Part shown: positions 1 through 6,243 of the stretch, in pieces
How the letters are laid out: every line of letters begins with the position of its first letter
Position numbering within the stretch: the stretch's first letter is position 1
Assembly (NCBI GenBank): GCA_003219335.1
Contig: QHOF01000052.1
Coordinates: 1 to 14,543 of the forward strand
From: Verrucomicrobiota bacterium
GTDB taxonomy: Bacteria > Verrucomicrobiota > Verrucomicrobiia > Chthoniobacterales > UBA10450
Length of the DNA: 14,543 bases
Direction of reading: 5' to 3'
Position numbers and translations under genes: made by a program
Notes under the pieces: model-generated
The model's input: only the letters and a program-made list of their open reading frames with translations
Told to the model about the DNA's origin: nothing
The model's database searches: none

Positions 1-1
1 C

Positions 2-337
2 GATCAGCTTTTTGAATACGACAGCGCAGACTTGCGGTCGGATGCGATCGCTCAACTGCAAAAGCTGGGCACGCTCATCCAGCGCAATCCGAAAGCGACG
101 TTTTCCGTGGACGGCTACACGGATTCGTTTGGCACATTCGAATATAATCTCGATCTGAGCCAGCGCCGGGCCGACAGCGTCAAGCGATATCTCGTCGAGG
201 CAATGCGCATTGATCCTGCGCAAATCGAAACGCACGGTTACGGCGCATCGAAATTCCGCGCGTCGCCAAACGGCTCAATTGAAGAGCAAAGCCCGAATCG
301 CCGCGTAGAAGTCGTAGTGCACACCAGCGAAGGGTAA
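2..337 (+). CDS. OmpA-family peptidoglycan-binding domain protein, 5' partial
   Basis: This is the C-terminal 111 residues of an OmpA/MotB-type protein. The reading frame is open to the left edge of the window, so the real start lies outside; the TTG at 32 is internal. The visible part is almost exactly one OmpA C-terminal domain: the first strand (LFEYDSADL), the GYTDSFGTFEYN loop, the helix LSQRRADSVKRYL, and the closing NRRVEVVV strand. The Asp of the TDS loop and the Arg of NRRVEV are the residues that in this family grip the diaminopimelate of peptidoglycan. It should therefore anchor an outer-membrane protein or lipoprotein (OmpA, Pal or similar) to the cell wall in the periplasm. Which of these it is cannot be told without the N-terminus. 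It ends in TAA and converges with the pseudopilin gene across a palindromic repeat. Confidence 0.9.
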   Translation, partial: DQLFEYDSADLRSDAIAQLQKLGTLIQRNPKATFSVDGYTDSFGTFEYNLDLSQRRADSVKRYLVEAMRIDPAQIETHGYGASKFRASPNGSIEEQSPNRRVEVVVHTSEG

Positions 338-354
338 CGCGAAATTGCGGATTT

Positions 355-426
355 TGTAGCGGCGGTCTGTGACCGCCGATGGCGCTGCGCGGCGACAATT
401 TTCGGCGGTCACAGAGCGCCGCTACA
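355..426. repeat. 25-bp inverted repeat between convergent genes (REP-like)
   Basis: Two 25-nt arms (355-379 and 402-426) are inverse complements of each other with one mismatch and are separated by 22 nt. The left arm begins TGTAGCGGCGGTCTGTGACC. The element fills the gap between two convergent stop codons (337 and 430), so its transcript could fold into a long hairpin and end transcription from both sides, although there is no T-tract. Its first 11 bases (TGTAGCGGCGG) recur at 8123, which suggests a dispersed repeat family like REP/BIME elements. Confidence 0.8.
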
Positions 427-429
427 GCA

Positions 430-1140
430 TTACCAGTTTTTGATCCACTGCGGAGTAATGGTATCGGTGCCGCTGCTAGGCGGATTAGCAGTTAGGCCAC
501 TCGTGCTCCAGAGATCGAACGTAGGATTGTAACCCGTTGTAGTGTCCCCCGTCGCTGCTTGAATCGTAGAATAACCGTAGCTGTTGCCGAACGGGTCTTG
601 AATGTACTGTACATTCTGGGTCTGGTCGGCAGGAAAGAGCATATTAGGCTTGAAAACGAAATACGACCGCGCTCCGCTGTTTGGGGTGCGACTTCCATTT
701 GTCGCTCCAAACAGCGCGTTGTAGAGATCAAGGCTAGCGCTCTGATAAGTGCTGGGGTTTCCAGACGTCCGCGCATTAAGAGAATCCGTATTACTGCTCC
801 GAGTGTAAGCTGCATTATCGGCCTTGTAACTCTCCAGCGCCGCAGACATGGCGGCGATTTCGGTTTCGGCCCGGGAGCGGGCGCCCTTCTTGCGGGCGTA
901 GCCGGCCGTGCTCAGGACCAGGCCCGCGAGAATGAGAATGAGCCCAACAACAACAATCAGTTCGATGAGAGTGAATGCTTTCTGGATGAAAAATGACGAA
1001 TGGCCCGCCTTCGCTGCGCTACGGCGCGGCAGGCGAATGACCCGCCTTCGCCAGGCTACGGCGTGGCAGGCGGATGACGAATCAATGACGAAGCCCGAAT
1101 GACGGACTCGACCGGCTTCGACTTTTTCGGCATTAGTCAT
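430..1140 (-). CDS. gspG: Type II secretion/type IV pilus major pseudopilin, GspG-like
   Basis: A type IV pilin-like protein of 236 residues as drawn. The signature is at residues 54-76: KA|FTLIELIVVVGLILILAGL, with cleavage by prepilin peptidase expected between Ala55 and Phe56 and the conserved Glu at mature position 5 (Glu60). The mature part then has the GspG-type helix (AETEIAAMSAALESYKADNAAYT) and a C-terminal DPFGNSYGY segment like the DPWGNPY motif of GspG. Such proteins build the short periplasmic pseudopilus that drives secretion. It is last in a minus-strand run after two GspE-type ATPases and GspF, 24 nt from the gspF stop. Oddities: the -1 residue is Ala rather than the usual Gly, and the 55-residue leader is far longer than normal, with residues 24-48 encoded by a 37-bp tandem repeat. 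ATG at 1140 is the only in-frame ATG before the cleavage site, so the true start is uncertain. Confidence 0.85.
   Translation of the reverse strand: MTNAEKVEAGRVRHSGFVIDSSSACHAVAWRRRVIRLPRRSAAKAGHSSFFIQKAFTLIELIVVVGLILILAGLVLSTAGYARKKGARSRAETEIAAMSAALESYKADNAAYTRSSNTDSLNARTSGNPSTYQSASLDLYNALFGATNGSRTPNSGARSYFVFKPNMLFPADQTQNVQYIQDPFGNSYGYSTIQAATGDTTTGYNPTFDLWSTSGLTANPPSSGTDTITPQWIKNW
998..1071. repeat. 37-bp tandem duplication inside the pseudopilin leader
   Basis: Two adjacent 37-bp copies, 998-1034 and 1035-1071, each starting GAATGRCCCGCCTTCG and ending CGGCRYGGCAGGC, differ at only a few positions. Each copy can fold on itself (CCGCCT against AGGCGG type pairing). They are flanked on both sides by AATGACGAA-type short repeats (991-1000, 1074-1101) and by the CCCGCCGCAGGCGGG palindrome at 1150-1164. 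The element looks intergenic in nature but lies in frame inside the gspG reading frame. Confidence 0.75.
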
Positions 1141-1149
1141 TCCGTCATT

Positions 1150-1164
1150 CCCGCCGCAGGCGGG
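1150..1164. repeat. Short palindrome between gspF and gspG
   Basis: CCCGCCGCAGGCGGG is a short stem-loop (arms CCCGCC and GGCGGG, loop GCA) in the 24-nt gap between the gspF stop and the gspG start. It belongs to the same repeat cluster that runs on into the gspG leader. It may weaken or tune expression of gspG relative to gspF; that is inference. Confidence 0.5.
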
Positions 1165-2454
1165 TCACGTTTGTTGTTGCAAGCCGGTGATGATGCTGAT
1201 GAGCGGTGTGAACAGCGCGAGCACGATCGTGCCGACGATCACCGCAAGGAAAACAATCATGATCGGCTCCAGCATCGAGGTGAGCGCAGCCACGGCATTA
1301 TCGACTTCGTCGTCATACACGTCGGCGACCTTCAGGAGCATTTCGGGGAGCTTGCCGGTTTCTTCGCCCACATCGATCATGCTGACCACCATCGGCGGAA
1401 ACGAGCGGCTGGCTTCCAACGGTTGCACGATCGATTCGCCTTCCTTTACGCTGTCGTGCACCTTGGAGATCGCGCGAGCGATTGCCGCGTTGCCTGCGGT
1501 CTCGCGCGTGATGTTTAATGCCTGCAAAATCGGCACACCGCTCGTGACCAGTGTCCCAAGTGTGCGCGCGAAACGCGAGATCGCAGTCTTGCGATTTAAA
1601 TTGCCGAAAAGCGGCATGCGCAGTTTGAAGCTGTCAATGGCCAAGCGCCCGGCGCGTGTGCGGCCAATGAACTTGTAAACGAACACCACAGCCACGACCG
1701 CTCCCAGCAGAACCAGGCCGTGGTTCTTCATGAAACCGCTTACGTTGATGACAAACGTCGTGACCGGCGGGAGCGGTTTATTGCCGAGTAGGTCGTGGAA
1801 AATCGTTTCGAACTTCGGCACGATAAAGACCAGGAGAAAACTCATGATGCCCACGGCCATGGTCATCACGATGATGGGATAGACCATCGCCGACACGACC
1901 TTGTTTTTGATCTTTGTGGCTTTCTCCTGAAACTCGGCAAGCCGGTTCAGCACTAGCTCAAGCACGCCGCCGACCTCGCCGGCTTTGACCATGTTGATGT
2001 ACAAATCGTTAAAAATGCGCGGATGCAGCGCCAGCGCGTCGGAAAACGTGCTGCCGCCCTGCACGGCGTCGGCGACTTTGTTGATCGTATTTTTCAATAC
2101 TTTGTCGCGCTCCTGATTTGCCAAAACGTTTAAGCTTCGCAACAACGGCAACCCGGAATCAATCAGTGTCGCCAGTTGACGCGTAAAAAGCATCAGGAGT
2201 TTCGACTTAATTTTTTTGCGCTGGAAAAGAACGATGCCCTTTTTCGCGCGCGGCTTCGTCGTGCCCGTCATCTTCGCAGCGCGTTGGCGAGCTTCCTTGC
2301 CATCGCGGCTGGCGATCGCCTCTTCAACGACGCTGGTCGGGAAAAAGCCGGCTTGGCGCAGCTGGTTGATTGCTGCGTTGGATGAAACGGCTTCGACCAA
2401 ACCGGTGGCCTCCTGCCCGCGGGCGTCGAGAGCTATGTAGTTAAAGCGTGGCAT
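1165..2454 (-). CDS. gspF: Type II secretion/type IV pilus inner-membrane platform protein GspF/PilC
   Basis: The polytopic inner-membrane platform on which the GspE/PilB ATPase acts to push pseudopilin subunits out of the membrane. At 429 residues it is full length for the family (about 400-410). It begins with the typical N-terminal stretch (FNYIALDARGQEATG) and carries two T2SF domains at about residues 85-210 and 290-412. Each has the family pattern of a helical bundle ending in a membrane helix, with motifs FTRQLATLIDSGLPLL (90-105) and FARTLGTLVTSGVPIL (295-310), and KAGEVGG and DVGEETG in the matching loops. Predicted membrane segments are at about 192-213, 245-264 and 396-418. The start is ATG at 2454; no clear Shine-Dalgarno precedes it. 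It follows the second ATPase after a 238-nt repeat-filled gap and precedes the pseudopilin by 24 nt. Confidence 0.95.
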   Translation of the reverse strand: MPRFNYIALDARGQEATGLVEAVSSNAAINQLRQAGFFPTSVVEEAIASRDGKEARQRAAKMTGTTKPRAKKGIVLFQRKKIKSKLLMLFTRQLATLIDSGLPLLRSLNVLANQERDKVLKNTINKVADAVQGGSTFSDALALHPRIFNDLYINMVKAGEVGGVLELVLNRLAEFQEKATKIKNKVVSAMVYPIIVMTMAVGIMSFLLVFIVPKFETIFHDLLGNKPLPPVTTFVINVSGFMKNHGLVLLGAVVAVVFVYKFIGRTRAGRLAIDSFKLRMPLFGNLNRKTAISRFARTLGTLVTSGVPILQALNITRETAGNAAIARAISKVHDSVKEGESIVQPLEASRSFPPMVVSMIDVGEETGKLPEMLLKVADVYDDEVDNAVAALTSMLEPIMIVFLAVIVGTIVLALFTPLISIITGLQQQT

Positions 2455-2506
2455 GGCTGGCTATTGTAACTACCTTTGGGAGCTATGTCGAGCGTCGAGG
2501 CGCCAG

Positions 2507-2627
2507 AATGACGAATGACCAATGACGAATGACGAAGGAAGCCAAAATCACGAATGAAGAAGACGACAACAGCAACTCCGGTATGGTCGGGGCTTTGGCA
2601 TTCGTCATTAATTCGTCATTCGTCATT
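2507..2627. repeat. Inverted arrays of a 7-bp repeat (AATGACG) between gspE-2 and gspF
   Basis: Four tandem 7-bp units (AATGACG or AATGACC) lie at 2507-2534. The inverse unit CGTCATT occurs three times at 2603-2609, 2614-2620 and 2621-2627. The two arrays can pair over about 30 nt into one long imperfect hairpin that includes flanking GCCA/TGGC. It fills most of the 238-nt gap between the ATPase stop and the gspF start. The same short unit recurs around the gspG leader (991-1101). No gene is apparent in 2455-2692. Confidence 0.75.
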
Positions 2628-2692
2628 TTGGCCATTCATCATTTGGCTGGCATATTCCATCCACGAGTTAACACGATCTGATGCCGCATCCC

Positions 2693-4378
2693 TCACGTAT
2701 ATCTGAGCACCTCCTCGATGGTGGTGTCGCCGGCGAAGATGCTCCGCAGGCCGTCCTGGCGCAGCGTGCTCATTCCAAGCTCGATGGCTTTTTGTTTGAT
2801 CGTTACGGTGGGCGCGCGCTCGTTAATCAATTCGCGAATGGGATCGCTAACTTTCAGCAGCTCGTAGATTCCTTTTCGTCCCTTGTAGCCGGTGTTGTTG
2901 CAAGCGTCACAGCCTTTGCCGTAAAAAAATTGTTTGTCGCCGATGTCCTGCCGCGAAATGCCTAGCTCCGCGAGCAAAGCGTCGTTCGGCTGATAAGGCG
3001 CGCGGCAATTGCGACAGATGCTGCGCAGCAAACGCTGACCCAGCACGGCCTCCAGCGTTGAGGAAATCAGGAACGGTTCTACGCCCATGTCGATCAAACG
3101 CGTGATGGTGCCGGGCGCATCGTTCGTGTGCAGCGTAGTAAAAACAAGATGCCCGGTGAGCGACGCCTGAATGGCAATCTGCGCCGTCTCGAGGTCACGC
3201 GTCTCGCCAATCATGATCCGGTCCGGGTCCTGTCGCAGGAATGACCGCAACGCGCGCGCAAACGTCAGGCCGATAGCTTCGTTCACCGGCACTTGCACGA
3301 TTCCTTCCAGATCGTATTCGACCGGCTCCTCTGCGGTAATCAGCTTGGAATCGATCGTGTTAATCTTGCGCAGGCAGGAGTAAAGCGTGGTTGTTTTTCC
3401 CGAGCCGGTCGGCCCGGTCGCGATGAAGATGCCGTTCGGACGCTCGATTATTTCGAGCAGGAAATTGTAAATGTAATCCGGCATGCCCAGCGCTTCGAGG
3501 TCGAGATTGACGATGCTGCGGTCGAGCACGCGCAGCACCAGGCTCTCGCCGAACTGCGTCGGCAACGTTGAAACGCGCAGATCGACATTGCGCCCGGCGA
3601 TATGTTTCTGGATGCGGCCGTCCTGCGGGAGCCGTCGCTCGGCGATGTTCATGTTTGCCATCACTTTCACACGCGAAATCACCGGCAGAGCCAGATGACG
3701 CGGCGGCGGCGACATTTCGTAAAGCGCGCCATCGACGCGGTAGCGGATTTTGAATTCGTTCTCGAACGGCTCGAAGTGAATGTCGCTCGCGCGGTCCTGG
3801 ATCGCCTGGTAAAGAATCAGATCGACAAAGCGAATGATGGGCGTTGCGTTCGCCTCCGCTTCCACAGCGGCCTCGCCATCGCCCTCGCGCAATTGCAGAA
3901 GCTCGCCGGCTTCGCCGAGCTGCTTGAGGACGTCCTCCATGCTGGTGGTATCGGTGCCGTAATACTGCTTGATCAGTTCGTCGATCTGCTCCGGCGGCGA
4001 AACCACTACCTGAATGTCCGTGCCGAGCGCGAAACGGAGGTCCTCCGCGGCATGGAGATCAAACGGATCGACCAGCGCAATTCGCATCGTGGTTCCGCTC
4101 ATTTCAACTGGAAGCGCGCCGTGCAATCGAGCCAGCCCACTGGGAACAAAACGCGCAATTTCCGGCGCGATCTCGCGTCTGGTCAGATCGATGAAATCGG
4201 TGCCGAGGCCGCTGGCGATTGTTTCATAAAAGCCCGGCTCATCGATGAAGCCGCCGTCGATCATCGCCTGCGCGACGGTCTTGCCGTTCAACTCCACTTC
4301 GCTCAGGACGTCTTCCGCTTGGGAAGGTTGGAGCACGCGCTGTTCGACGAAAAATTCGGCAAGTTGTTTGTCAGTCAT
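2693..4378 (-). CDS. GspE/PilB-family secretion/pilus assembly ATPase (second of two)
   Basis: A hexameric cytoplasmic ATPase that powers pseudopilus or pilus extension. At 561 residues it has the full GspE/PilB plan: an N-terminal MshEN/GspE-N region (about 1-150), a linker with RASDIHFEP (196-204), then the motor domain. Visible motifs are Walker A GPTGSGKT (322-329), the Asp box around TAEEPVEYD (348-356), Walker B RIMIGE (387-392), the His box LVFTTLHTNDA (411-421), and four zinc-binding cysteines (455, 458, 490, 493). The N-terminal region and the cysteines place it with GspE/PilB rather than the retraction ATPase PilT. It lies 43 nt downstream of a closely related paralogue and upstream of gspF. 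Translation starts at ATG 4378. There is no Shine-Dalgarno; instead an 8-bp tandem repeat ends 5 nt before the ATG. Confidence 0.95.
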   Translation of the reverse strand: MTDKQLAEFFVEQRVLQPSQAEDVLSEVELNGKTVAQAMIDGGFIDEPGFYETIASGLGTDFIDLTRREIAPEIARFVPSGLARLHGALPVEMSGTTMRIALVDPFDLHAAEDLRFALGTDIQVVVSPPEQIDELIKQYYGTDTTSMEDVLKQLGEAGELLQLREGDGEAAVEAEANATPIIRFVDLILYQAIQDRASDIHFEPFENEFKIRYRVDGALYEMSPPPRHLALPVISRVKVMANMNIAERRLPQDGRIQKHIAGRNVDLRVSTLPTQFGESLVLRVLDRSIVNLDLEALGMPDYIYNFLLEIIERPNGIFIATGPTGSGKTTTLYSCLRKINTIDSKLITAEEPVEYDLEGIVQVPVNEAIGLTFARALRSFLRQDPDRIMIGETRDLETAQIAIQASLTGHLVFTTLHTNDAPGTITRLIDMGVEPFLISSTLEAVLGQRLLRSICRNCRAPYQPNDALLAELGISRQDIGDKQFFYGKGCDACNNTGYKGRKGIYELLKVSDPIRELINERAPTVTIKQKAIELGMSTLRQDGLRSIFAGDTTIEEVLRYT

Positions 4379-4383
4379 GAAAT

Positions 4384-4415
4384 GGTTAAAGAATTCAAGA
4401 GTTGAAGAGTTAAAA
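4384..4415. repeat. 8-bp tandem repeat directly upstream of the second GspE start
   Basis: Read on the plus strand, four consecutive 8-bp units follow the pattern RRTTNAAR: ggttaaag, aattcaag, agttgaag, agttaaaa. On the coding strand this is a pyrimidine-rich CTTYAACY-type array that ends 5 nt before the ATG at 4378, exactly where a ribosome binding site is expected. The same unit in cleaner form occurs in the same position upstream of lpxD (13821-13844). Confidence 0.6.
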
Positions 4416-4421
4416 CGCTCA

Positions 4422-6125
4422 TCAGCTCACGTCTCCGACGGTGACGGAGATGACCTCCTCCGCAGAAGTGAGGCCCGCCAGCACCTTGCGCACACCGTCT
4501 TCGCGCAACGTTCCCATGCCTAGTTCGCGCGCGCGCTGTCGCAGCACAAAGGTCGAGGTGCGTTTGTTGATCATGTGGCGCACCTCATCGTCGATCATAA
4601 AAATTTCGAATATGCCCATTCGTCCCCTGTAACCAATTTGACGGCACTCCTCGCATCCCACCGGTCTCATCACCTGCGCTTCGGAGACCTGGCCGGGCTC
4701 AATCCGAAGCGCGCGCAATTCGGTGTCGGTAAGTTCCGCCTGCTGCTTGCAGTTGTTGCATAGCCGGCGGACGAGCCGTTGCGCCGTCACTGCGCGCACG
4801 GACGAGGCAACGAGAAACGGTTGCACGCCGAGATCGATCAGGCGAGCCACGGCTGAGGGCGCGTCATTGGTGTGCAGTGTGCTGAAGACAAGGTGCCCGG
4901 TCAGGCTGGCGTTGGTGGCAATGCTGGCAGTCTCGAGATCGCGAATTTCACCGATCATGACGATGTTGGGCGCCTGGCGCAGAATGGAACGCAAAGCGGC
5001 CGGAAACGTCATGCCGATCTCCGGGTTCACCTGCACCTGGTTGATCCCGGTCATCTGATATTCGATCGGTTCTTCCACGGTAATGATCTTGCGGTCCGGT
5101 TTGTTGATGTAATTGAGACAGGCGTAAAGCGTGGTCGTTTTGCCGGAGCCGGTTGGCCCGGTCACGAGAAGAATGCCATCCGGCAGTTTGATCAGGCGCT
5201 CGAAGGTTTCCTGATCGTCGGAAAAAAATCCAAGCTCCGGCAAACCGAGCTTTAAGCTGGCCTTGTCCAGCAGGCGCATCACGACGCTCTCACCGTGATT
5301 GGTGGGAATGGTCGAGACGCGAAGATCGAGCGGCTTCTTTTTGATTCTTACCTGGATGCGACCGTCCTGCGGCAGGCGTTTTTCTGCGATGCTCATCGAA
5401 CCGGTCATGATCTTGAGCCGGCTGATAATGGCTGATTGCAGACGCTTCGGCGGCGCTTGGATTTCCTGGAGCACGCCGTCGACACGAAAACGGACGCGAA
5501 ATTTTTTATCCATCGGTTCCAGGTGAATATCGCTTGCTCGCGCGCGGTGCGCTTCGACTAGCAAACTGGAGACCAGCCGGACAATCGGCGCATCTGTTTC
5601 ATCGACTGCCATCGCTTCGGCACCGTCGCCAAATTCCAAGCCCAGATCGATGTCTTCTCCAATTTTCTTTTGCAGAACGTCCGCCGCTTCATCGGCCGTG
5701 CCGTAGTATTTGATCAGCGCTTCGCGAATTTTTTTTGGGCTGGTGCAGACGAGTTCCAAATCGCGTTGCAGGAGAAAACTCAGGCTGTCCATCGTGTCGA
5801 TGTCGAGCGGGTTGCCCACTGCGACCACGAGCCCGGTCTCGCCGAAAGCGACCGGGATCACTTTGAAGCGGCGCGCATCTTCTCCCCGGATCTGGTTGAT
5901 GATTTGCGGCGGAATGACCATGGACGAGATGTCGATCCAATCCATTTGCGCTTGCGCGGCGAGCGTGCGCGAGACGTCCACCTCGGACACCGTGCCGTCG
6001 TTGATCAAAACATCGATCACGCCGGGCTCACCGTTCAGACGCGTGCGGGCGCTGTCGATCTGCGGGCGCGTGATGAGTCCCACATCCTCCAGGACTCTTA
6101 GCACGTATTCTTCGTTATGTTGCAC
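4422..6125 (-). CDS. GspE/PilB-family secretion/pilus assembly ATPase (first of two)
   Basis: A second hexameric motor ATPase of the GspE/PilB type, 567 residues, resembling its downstream neighbour along its whole length. It shows the N-terminal MshEN-type region (about 1-150, with EYVLRVLEDVGLITRPQ near the start), RASDIHLEP (196-204), Walker A GPTGSGKT (323-330), the Asp box (VEEPIEYQ, 350-357), Walker B IVMIGE (388-393), the His box LVFSTLHTNDA (412-422), and zinc cysteines 456, 459, 491 and 494. The segment before Walker B reads RQAPN where the neighbour has the more usual RQDPD. The start is GTG at 6125 with no evident Shine-Dalgarno; a later GTG at 6104 is possible but would trim the N-terminal domain. 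It is the first secretion gene of the block, 118 nt after glmS. Confidence 0.94.
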   Translation of the reverse strand: MQHNEEYVLRVLEDVGLITRPQIDSARTRLNGEPGVIDVLINDGTVSEVDVSRTLAAQAQMDWIDISSMVIPPQIINQIRGEDARRFKVIPVAFGETGLVVAVGNPLDIDTMDSLSFLLQRDLELVCTSPKKIREALIKYYGTADEAADVLQKKIGEDIDLGLEFGDGAEAMAVDETDAPIVRLVSSLLVEAHRARASDIHLEPMDKKFRVRFRVDGVLQEIQAPPKRLQSAIISRLKIMTGSMSIAEKRLPQDGRIQVRIKKKPLDLRVSTIPTNHGESVVMRLLDKASLKLGLPELGFFSDDQETFERLIKLPDGILLVTGPTGSGKTTTLYACLNYINKPDRKIITVEEPIEYQMTGINQVQVNPEIGMTFPAALRSILRQAPNIVMIGEIRDLETASIATNASLTGHLVFSTLHTNDAPSAVARLIDLGVQPFLVASSVRAVTAQRLVRRLCNNCKQQAELTDTELRALRIEPGQVSEAQVMRPVGCEECRQIGYRGRMGIFEIFMIDDEVRHMINKRTSTFVLRQRARELGMGTLREDGVRKVLAGLTSAEEVISVTVGDVS

Positions 6126-6184
6126 CGGGGGAAAAGGATGGCCGAGCAGCCAGTTTACTGCAAATCGGCTTTATTTCCAGCGTT

Positions 6185-6236
6185 GGTAGGGACATCGCGC
6201 TGCGATGTCCGGACGCTGCAGCGCGGCGTCCCTACC
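6185..6236. repeat. 52-bp near-perfect palindrome (REP/BIME-like)
   Basis: Outer arms GGTAGGGAC (6185-6193) and GTCCCTACC (6228-6236) are perfect. The interior is also nearly self-complementary around a central TCCGGA, and the halves contain smaller hairpins (CATCGCGCTGCGATG and GACGCTGCAGCGCGGCGTC). It lies in the 118-nt gap between the glmS stop and the first ATPase start, where its transcript would form a strong hairpin. It may insulate glmS from the secretion genes or protect mRNA ends; that is inference. Confidence 0.75.
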
Positions 6237-6243
6237 GCCAACC

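Noticed and set aside
998..1071. A CRISPR-like array
   Set aside because: The two 37-bp copies abut without spacers and diverge from each other, so this is a tandem duplication and not repeat-spacer structure.
2693..4378. A PilT-type retraction ATPase
   Set aside because: The protein has the long N-terminal GspE/MshEN region and the zinc tetracysteine motif, both absent from PilT.
3602..4405. A 267-codon plus-strand open frame
   Set aside because: It lies antisense to the GspE-2 ATPase, whose motifs are unmistakable. Its translation is His/Arg/Asp-rich without any domain, as expected for the mirror of a high-GC gene.
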